Below, one piece after another: positions 6,743 to 7,042 of a DNA stretch of 7,042 bases. Made by a program: the position numbers and the translations under genes. Source of the DNA: Modestobacter sp. (lineage in GTDB: Bacteria > Actinomycetota > Actinomycetes > Mycobacteriales > Geodermatophilaceae); the NCBI GenBank assembly GCA_025965635.1, contig JAOPWO010000297.1, positions 1 through 7,042 on the forward strand, written 5' to 3'. Position 1 is the first letter of the stretch; each line of letters opens with the position of its first letter. Under the pieces are notes generated by a model. The model was not told the origin of the DNA, made no database searches, and worked only from the letters and a program-made list of their open reading frames with translations.

Positions 6743-6772
6743 AGTCTGGCAGCCGGGCGCGGCGGAGGTCAC
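6743..6772 (-). promoter_or_regulatory. promoter for a leaderless sixA transcript
   Basis: Minus strand: -35 GTGACC (6772-6767), an 18-base spacer and -10 CAGACT (6748-6743), then six bases to the GTG at 6736. The geometry equals that proposed for the MFS gene. The -10 deviates from TANNNT at its first base, so this is a moderate motif match only. Confidence 0.4.
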
Positions 6773-6874
6773 CTGGTCGGCTTGCGGGCATGGACGCGGT
6801 GCGCGGGGTCCGCCGTCACGGGGAGACAGCTGCCCGGTGGGCCAGCGCACAGCGTCACGGGGCGGACACGCGGA

Positions 6875-6905
6875 CGGTGCCCCACCCGGATCGGGTGGGG
6901 CACCG
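6875..6905 (-). terminator. perfect 14-bp hairpin downstream of the right-edge gene
   Basis: The arms CGGTGCCCCACCCG and CGGGTGGGGCACCG are exact inverted copies around the 3-base loop GAT. The hairpin starts 16 bases past the stop of the minus-strand gene entering from the right, and lies upstream of the sixA promoter. No T-run follows. Position and strength fit an intrinsic terminator insulating sixA from its upstream neighbour. Confidence 0.65.
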
Positions 6906-6921
6906 GCGGGTCCGGCCGGAC

Positions 6922-7042
6922 TCAGCGGGCCGGCGTAGCGGCCTCCCGGCGGGCAGTGCCGCTCTCCAGGTCGGCGAGGGTGTCGTCGCTGGAGCCGCCG
7001 CCGTGGCCATCGTCGTCGAGCATGGTCGCCTCGTCGAAGGGT
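6922..7042 (-). CDS. C-terminal end of an unrecognised protein (5' outside window)
   Basis: Only the last 39 codons are present, ending in TGA at 6924-6922. The open frame reads PFDEATMLDDDGHGGG, then SSDDTLADLESGTARREA, and a short Ala/Pro/Arg tail. It is acidic and Gly/Ser-rich, looks like a flexible C-terminal extension, and has GC-rich third positions in this frame only. A strong hairpin 16 bases beyond the stop supports it as a real gene end. No family can be named from this fragment. Confidence 0.65.
   Translation of the reverse strand, partial: PFDEATMLDDDGHGGGSSDDTLADLESGTARREAATPAR

Overview
The window is very GC-rich with strongly GC-ending codons, many GTG starts, weak or absent Shine-Dalgarno sequences and at least two apparent leaderless genes. 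This points to a high-GC actinobacterium. The phosphatidylcholine synthase gene would fit a family such as Geodermatophilaceae, whose members are known to contain phosphatidylcholine, but that placement is inference only. No rRNA, tRNA, CRISPR array, insertion sequence or prophage gene was seen.

Layout, left to right. (1) The 3' part of a secreted-type alpha/beta hydrolase of the TAP family (plus strand, 5' end outside the window) converges, with a 5-base gap, on (2) a phosphatidylcholine synthase gene, pcs (minus strand). (3) Across a 120-base intergenic region from pcs is a divergent APC-superfamily permease (plus) of the amino acid/choline transporter type. (4) Ninety bases after it comes a small SAM-dependent methyltransferase (plus) resembling the PmtA phospholipid N-methyltransferases. 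(5) It converges, over a shared hairpin, on a 12-TM MFS transporter (minus). (6) Divergent from the MFS gene is a broken lipoprotein gene (plus): signal peptide and lipobox in one frame, the rest of the domain in another, and no stop codon of its own. (7) It runs into the 3' end of a SixA-type histidine phosphatase (minus). (8) Upstream of sixA, behind a perfect 14-bp hairpin, lies the C-terminal end of an unrecognised minus-strand gene.

The most coherent theme is membrane lipid chemistry in 1538-4639. Pcs condenses choline with CDP-diacylglycerol to make phosphatidylcholine, and a PmtA-type enzyme would make the same lipid by methylating phosphatidylethanolamine. The permease between them belongs to a transporter group that includes choline carriers. 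The window may therefore hold both bacterial routes to phosphatidylcholine plus a candidate precursor importer. The permease substrate and the methyltransferase acceptor are inferred, not shown. The other genes look like ordinary chromosomal neighbours. The second point of interest is the decayed or frameshifted lipoprotein gene at 5927-6250.
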